Assembly (NCBI GenBank): GCA_964400875.1
Contig: CAYNWK010000005.1
Location: forward strand, 1-64,000
Direction of reading: 5' to 3'
DNA from: CAYNWK01 sp964400875
GTDB lineage: Bacteria > Chloroflexota > Anaerolineae > Anaerolineales > UBA4823
Length of the DNA: 64,000 bases
Of this stretch, positions 60,373 to 64,000 are shown in pieces. The notes under the pieces were generated by a model. The model made no database searches and was not told where the DNA came from. It saw only the letters and a program-made list of their open reading frames with translations. Each line of letters starts with the position of its first letter. The stretch's first letter is position 1. The position numbers and the translations under genes were made by a program.

Positions 60373-62049
60373 CTATTCGATGGAAATGATGAATTGGTAA
60401 TGAGGCTGGCCGCCTTCTTGAACCTCGATCTCCTGGTCGGGATAACCGGCGCGTACTTGATCGACGATTTTGTTGACCTCATTCTTAGCAACGTCGCTGC
60501 CGTAAAACAAAGTGATTAATTCAAAGTCTTCCGCTGATGCTTTCTCCAGGACACCGAGGACAGCTTCCGGCAAACTGTTGGTCGCGATGACCAGTTTGCC
60601 GTCAAGCAGGCCGATGGATTGGCCTTGCTGGCAAAAAACTCCATCAATCTCGACGTTGCGGGTTGCTGTCGTGACTTCAGCGGTCAGGACCTCCCCGAGG
60701 GCTGAATTCATATCTGCCGTTATCTCGTTAAAATCCCCACCGGGAATCAGCCGCAGCATCGCCGCTAACCCCTGAGGGACCGATTTGGTGGGGATCACGG
60801 CGACCTTTTTGACTGTCAGCTCTGCGGCGGCTTGGGCAGCCAAAATGATGTTTTTATTGTTGGGAAGAATTACGATTTTATCGGTGGGAAGGTTTTCAAA
60901 GGCGCTGATGATCTCCTGGGTGCTGGGGTTCATGGTTTGCCCGCCTTCAACGATGGCCGCGACGCCCAGACTGGCGAAGACACGGGCGATGCCTGTTCCA
61001 GGCGCCACGGCGATAACGGCAATCTGTCCCGGTTCTATAGGGGCCAGGGTCAGCTTGCTGCCTCGAGATTCCTTTTCGAGCGCCTCCATTTGGGCGAGCA
61101 AATTTTCCATGGCTACCTTGGTGATGGTGCCCAACGACATGGTGTAATCGATCGGTTCGTATCTTTTTTCGGTGGGAACGTGGATGTGCATCCGGTACAT
61201 GCCATCGCCTTCACCGACCTGTATCGATGTGCCCATTTTCTCCAGATCGCCGTAAAAGCGCTCGAGGTTGAGAGGTTGATCCGGGCGAAAATCAACCACG
61301 ACTTCGTAGTCTTGGCCAGGCTCGATTGATTCCAGGGTGTCCTCCAGGGTCATGGCTGCTAAGGGCTGAACGGTGGTCACGGCGCTGTCCAGCGGTTGGT
61401 TGTAAATATAACGGACCATCCCCTCCAGGATAAAAAACAGTCCCTTTCCGCCCGAGTCGACGACGCCGGCCTCTTTGAGCACGGGCAGCAGTTCGGGGGT
61501 CTTCTTGACTGAAGCGTCGGCAGCTTCGACGATCGCTTCCAGGATTTTTACCGGGTCATTGGAATCCTTGGAGGATGAGCGTGCGGCCTCGGCGACCTCT
61601 TTGGCCACGGTCAGGATTGTTCCCTCGACAGGCCGGACGACACCCTTATAGGCTGTATCACGGGCCTCGGCGAAGGCGCGGCTCATACTTGGAGCGTCCA
61701 GTTTTTCCTGCTGATCGATAGCCCTGGCGAAACCGCGCCAGATCTGGGAAAGGATCACCCCGGAATTGCCCCGCGCGCCCATCAAAGCGCCGTGGGCGAG
61801 GTCGTGTGCGATGGCGCCTACGTTGCCGTCGGGAGTCTCTTCAACCTCGTCCACTGCGGCCTGCATGGTGAGCACCATGTTCGTCCCCGTATCACCATCG
61901 GGAACCGGGAAGACGTTCAATGAGTTCACCAGCTGCTGGTTGGTGCGCAGCCAGGTCAAGCCGGCTTCCATCAAACCCTTAAAAGCACGGCCGTCGATGG
62001 AGGCATTGCGGAACTGTTCGCGTCGTTCGCTGCGTTGCTCATTGCTCAT
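60373..62049 (-). CDS. fakA: Fatty-acid kinase catalytic subunit FakA (DAK2/YloV)
   Basis: 558 residues. N-terminal DhaL-type kinase domain (about 15-205) with NVFPVPDGDTGTNM, the metal/ATP-binding aspartates, and GARGNSGVILSQ. A middle domain and a C-terminal DegV-like EDD half (VIPTKSVPQGLAAML near 425) follow. FakA with FakB phosphorylates free fatty acids for re-use in phospholipids. It is placed between asp23 and degV, as in Firmicutes. The ATG is three bases past the asp23 stop, so translation is likely coupled. Confidence 0.92.
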   Translation of the reverse strand: MSNEQRSERREQFRNASIDGRAFKGLMEAGLTWLRTNQQLVNSLNVFPVPDGDTGTNMVLTMQAAVDEVEETPDGNVGAIAHDLAHGALMGARGNSGVILSQIWRGFARAIDQQEKLDAPSMSRAFAEARDTAYKGVVRPVEGTILTVAKEVAEAARSSSKDSNDPVKILEAIVEAADASVKKTPELLPVLKEAGVVDSGGKGLFFILEGMVRYIYNQPLDSAVTTVQPLAAMTLEDTLESIEPGQDYEVVVDFRPDQPLNLERFYGDLEKMGTSIQVGEGDGMYRMHIHVPTEKRYEPIDYTMSLGTITKVAMENLLAQMEALEKESRGSKLTLAPIEPGQIAVIAVAPGTGIARVFASLGVAAIVEGGQTMNPSTQEIISAFENLPTDKIVILPNNKNIILAAQAAAELTVKKVAVIPTKSVPQGLAAMLRLIPGGDFNEITADMNSALGEVLTAEVTTATRNVEIDGVFCQQGQSIGLLDGKLVIATNSLPEAVLGVLEKASAEDFELITLFYGSDVAKNEVNKIVDQVRAGYPDQEIEVQEGGQPHYQFIISIE

Positions 62050-62052
62050 GGG

Positions 62053-62409
62053 CTAATCCCATTCCGTGACGCGCAAACCCTGAACGTGAACATTGATTTC
62101 GTTGATCGGAATACCGAGCGCCTTCTCAACGTGATACCGAACGGTATTGCTCGCACTGCTGGCAACCGATTTAATCCGCGTGCCATATTCGACGATGATA
62201 TAGATATCGATATTAATATTTTGCCCGTCATACTGGACATCGACGCCGAGGGTGGGATCTTTAACCAGGGCATTGGTAATGCCGTTCAGCAGGTTTTTTG
62301 GCGCCAATCCGACAACGCCGTAGGATTCTAGGGCTGCCTGGTGCGCGATGGTCGCAATGGCCCGGGGGGTCACATTGATGCTTCCTAATGGCGTGGTTTC
62401 CTCACTCAT
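62053..62409 (-). CDS. Asp23/Gls24-family protein
   Basis: 118 residues, GGAGTGA before the ATG. The core (GSINVTPRAIATIAHQAALESYGVVGLA, then GTRIKSVASSASNTVRYHVEKALG) matches the Asp23/Gls24/YloU family, membrane-associated proteins tied to envelope stress and fatty-acid kinase. It leads the operon into fakA. No membrane helix of its own. It diverges from rpmB, which shares the upstream region. Confidence 0.9.
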   Translation of the reverse strand: MSEETTPLGSINVTPRAIATIAHQAALESYGVVGLAPKNLLNGITNALVKDPTLGVDVQYDGQNINIDIYIIVEYGTRIKSVASSASNTVRYHVEKALGIPINEINVHVQGLRVTEWD

Positions 62410-62480
62410 TACTCACTCCAAAAAATCAGTCCTAAAAATCGAAGGTCCGCAGTCCACCTACCAAATATCCGCTTTACTCA

Positions 62481-62500
62481 CCCGAGTGCGTAATTCCTAA
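62481..62500 (-). repeat. Another end of the dispersed repeat
   Basis: Read on the minus strand this is TTAGGAATTACGCACTCGGG, matching the end of the 43887-43976 element (GGACTTACGCACTTGAGG) with a few differences. It lies about 70 bases upstream of the asp23 start. Only one end is seen. Confidence 0.45.
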
Positions 62501-62518
62501 AAACTATTTACCTTCGGC

Positions 62519-62547
62519 TTGCGAGAGAAGGCGAATTGTGGTAAGAT
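62519..62547 (+). promoter_or_regulatory. rpmB: Promoter of rpmB
   Basis: TTGCGA (62519-62524), 17-base spacer, TAAGAT (62542-62547). It lies about 110 bases upstream of the rpmB start and fits a sigma-70-type promoter. The long leader includes the hairpin at 62616-62636. Confidence 0.6.
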
Positions 62548-62615
62548 CGGCCCGCTCTTGGTTAGGACAAGCGGAAGAACAAAGTTCAAATCAATTATTC
62601 TTTGTTAGTTTGCGG

Positions 62616-62636
62616 GAGACCAGCCGGCTTGGTCTC
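62616..62636 (+). promoter_or_regulatory. rpmB: Leader hairpin before rpmB
   Basis: gagacca (62616-62622) pairs with tggtctc (62630-62636) around a 7-nt loop, 28 bases before the rpmB start codon. It could be an autogenous control site for L28, as ribosomal-protein leaders often are, but only the shape supports this. Confidence 0.35.
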
Positions 62637-62664
62637 TCGATCTGATCGCAAAAGGATACGTAAG

Positions 62665-62847
62665 ATGGCAAAATGTGAGCGTTGTGGAAAAAAGACTACC
62701 TTTGGTCGCAACCGTCCGTGGTCTAAGAAAGCCACCCGGCGGGAGTTTCGTCCGAATTTACAACAGGTTACCGTGTTTGAAAGCGGGCAAAAAATCCGCA
62801 AGACATTGTGCACGAAGTGCATCCGCACATTGGTAAAAACCGCGTAG
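62665..62847 (+). CDS. rpmB: 50S ribosomal protein L28
   Basis: 60 residues from the ATG at 62665, AAAGGA nine bases upstream. The sequence ([17 protein letters not shown], then [11 protein letters not shown] and [12 protein letters not shown]) is L28 of the zinc-binding type with two CxxC pairs (CERC, CTKC). It belongs to the large ribosomal subunit. It is divergent from asp23, the arrangement found in many Gram-positive-type genomes where rpmB precedes yloU-yloV-recG. Confidence 0.95.
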   Translation: MAKCERCGKKTTFGRNRPWSKKATRREFRPNLQQVTVFESGQKIRKTLCTKCIRTLVKTA

Positions 62848-62870
62848 ATAAAAAACAGCCTGCTTGTTAG

Positions 62871-62902
62871 AAAACCGCGGCTTTGTCCGCGATTTTCTTT
62901 TT
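62871..62902. terminator. Terminator after rpmB
   Basis: aaaac-cgcgg (62871-62880) pairs with ccgcg-atttt (62887-62896) around ctttgt with one mismatch, followed by CTTTTT. The A-rich left flank would also give a U-tract for the converging kinase transcript, so it may act both ways. Confidence 0.75.
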
Positions 62903-62986
62903 AAAAACATCTCCTCACCGCCAGACTGCAGGAAATAATACCCGCCCGCTGTGTTTGTGACAAGGGCGATTGATTCCCAGGAGGGG

Positions 62987-64000
62987 CTAGGGAATCGGCG
63001 GGTTGAACCGAAAAAACACCCATAACCAAAAGGGAACCAGGCCTCCTACGGCGATCAAGGCCATTAATGCCAGCAGGATCGTTAGCCAATCGATGTCGAA
63101 GGGGTTGAACTCAGCCTGCTCAGAACTGACCGGCTCTGGGTTGGTGGCGGCGCCATGCCCTGGATCGATCGGTTGGGAATCACCGCGTCTGAAGCTTTGC
63201 GGGGGGGTGACTGAGGTGACCGCGCTGGATTGCCTTGAAAAGGTGATCATCACCCGGCCCATTTGGTCGGCAGTCCGGTAGCGCGCCGAAGGTTCCTTCG
63301 CGAGCACTTTGAGCATGATCTGCTCGAGCATGGGAGGGATGGAAGGATTGAGTTCGCGGGGTGCTCTGGGCATTTCTTCACGGTGCATGCGGGCTAACTC
63401 GGTAGACGAGTCGGCCGTGAAAGGCAGTTGCCCGGTGAGCATCTCGTAGGTCACCACGCCCAAAGAATAAACATCAGAAGCCGGCGAGGGGGGATCGCCT
63501 GCGGCCTGTTCCGGAGAGAAATACTGGGGGGAACCCCAGACGATCTCGCTTTTCTCATCCGGGTGAATGGCAGCCAGCGCTCGGGCGATGCCAAAGTCGA
63601 CCACTTTGAGGCGTTGGTCTGGGGTAATGATCATATTTTGGGGTTTGATGTCGCAGTGAACCAGGCCGGCCCGGTGAGCGTAGCCTACTCCGGCGCATGC
63701 CTGTACGATGAGATTGAGCGTCTCCTCAACGCTGAATCGACCACGCCGTTGGAGCAGTTGTTTCAGGTCCGTGCCGGGAACGTGCTCCATGATGATGAAC
63801 AGACGTCCTTCGTCCAGTCCAAAATCGTGCACGGTGGCGATGTTGGGGTGAGATAAATTCGCGGCTGCCTTGGCTTCTTGCCTGTAGCGTTCACGGAAAC
63901 CTGGATCGGCGGAGAAATTTTCCCGCAGCAGTTTAATCGCAACGGTTCGCTCCAACATCAGATCGTAGGCGCGATAAACGACCGCCATTCCTCCCGAGCC
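62987..64000 (-). CDS. Serine/threonine protein kinase (5' end beyond the window)
   Basis: The open frame runs to the right edge of the window. The first complete residues (GSGGMAVVYRAYD) are the glycine-rich loop, so most of the kinase domain is present. Also visible: VAIKLL, the catalytic loop LVHCDIKPQN (an HCD variant of HRD), VVDFGIARA and the SPQYFSPEQ activation segment. After the kinase domain there is a short variable region and one membrane helix (WLTILLALMALIAVGGLVPFW) near the C-terminus, then a short tail. It lacks PASTA or other repeat domains. It is a PknB-like kinase with its catalytic part in the cytoplasm. The targets are unknown. Confidence 0.88.
   Translation of the reverse strand, partial: GSGGMAVVYRAYDLMLERTVAIKLLRENFSADPGFRERYRQEAKAAANLSHPNIATVHDFGLDEGRLFIIMEHVPGTDLKQLLQRRGRFSVEETLNLIVQACAGVGYAHRAGLVHCDIKPQNMIITPDQRLKVVDFGIARALAAIHPDEKSEIVWGSPQYFSPEQAAGDPPSPASDVYSLGVVTYEMLTGQLPFTADSSTELARMHREEMPRAPRELNPSIPPMLEQIMLKVLAKEPSARYRTADQMGRVMITFSRQSSAVTSVTPPQSFRRGDSQPIDPGHGAATNPEPVSSEQAEFNPFDIDWLTILLALMALIAVGGLVPFWLWVFFRFNPPIP

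Overview
The window looks like bacterial chromosome from a Chloroflexota lineage, most likely Anaerolineae. This is inferred from gene content and style, not from a marker-gene search. The supporting signs are Thr/Pro-rich linkers in secreted proteins, a regulator with an N-terminal LuxR helix-turn-helix before its ATPase, PAC2 and NDUFA9-like epimerase genes side by side, an archaeal/eukaryal-type mevalonate-pathway decarboxylase, and an asp23-fakA-degV-recG-coaD cluster beside rpmB. Most of the window is GC-rich. Two blocks (about 2.8-4.5 kb and 6.1-7.9 kb) are visibly AT-richer. Genes are dense and fall into short operons on both strands. I see one tRNA (Arg, TCT), no rRNA, no CRISPR, no transposase and no prophage.

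Layout. 0-9.4 kb: the start of a diphosphomevalonate-type decarboxylase, a large LuxR/NB-ARC/TPR regulator diverging from three small AT-rich genes (cyclase-like, SemiSWEET-like, GNAT), a secreted beta-propeller protein, a lipid-related pair (plsY and a membrane glycosyltransferase) and a DUF2652/SRPBCC protein. 9.4-15.4 kb: a membrane protein, a single-chain molybdenum hydroxylase (2Fe-2S plus Mo domains), a CADD-like diiron protein probably making p-aminobenzoate, and typA. 15.4-21.6 kb: an SH3-type lipoprotein, then the run PAC2, epimerase, COG3375-type GNAT, MenC/N-succinylamino-acid racemase, cyclase-family hydrolase and PEBP lipoprotein. 21.6-30.4 kb (minus): fabL, ygfZ, ftsH, fabH, fabF, a HAD-DinB fusion, a small Cys-rich protein and efp.

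30.7-42.7 kb (mostly plus): a lone receiver protein, a LysM/M23 peptidase, two unrecognised proteins with possible DNA-binding domains, tRNA-Arg, then tpx, hsp20, lon, a second receiver, a PHP-AlbA_2-like fusion, GNAT, mogA/moaB and lepB. 42.7-48.2 kb: acyl-CoA dehydrogenase, a short MITE-like element, a zinc-ribbon protein, acyl-CoA synthetase, a DoxX-like protein and a Cys/Met-metabolism PLP enzyme. 48.2-53.9 kb (minus): an ABC exporter module in which the large CARDB/IPT protein overlaps the ATPase and abuts the permease, preceded by Yip1 and by a regulator/membrane-protein operon with a clear promoter and two tandem 17-bp operators. 54-64 kb: SDR, endonuclease III, coiled-coil protein, coaD, recG, fakB/fakA, asp23, rpmB and the 3' part of a Ser/Thr kinase.

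Most of the window is housekeeping: lipid synthesis and fatty-acid activation, proteolysis and stress, envelope export. The least explained parts are the two unknown proteins at 33.2-35.2 kb, the PHP/AlbA fusion at 39.4 kb, the CARDB-containing ABC module, the GNAT/racemase pair, the CADD homologue, and a family of palindromic repeats sharing a GGACTTACGC-type end.
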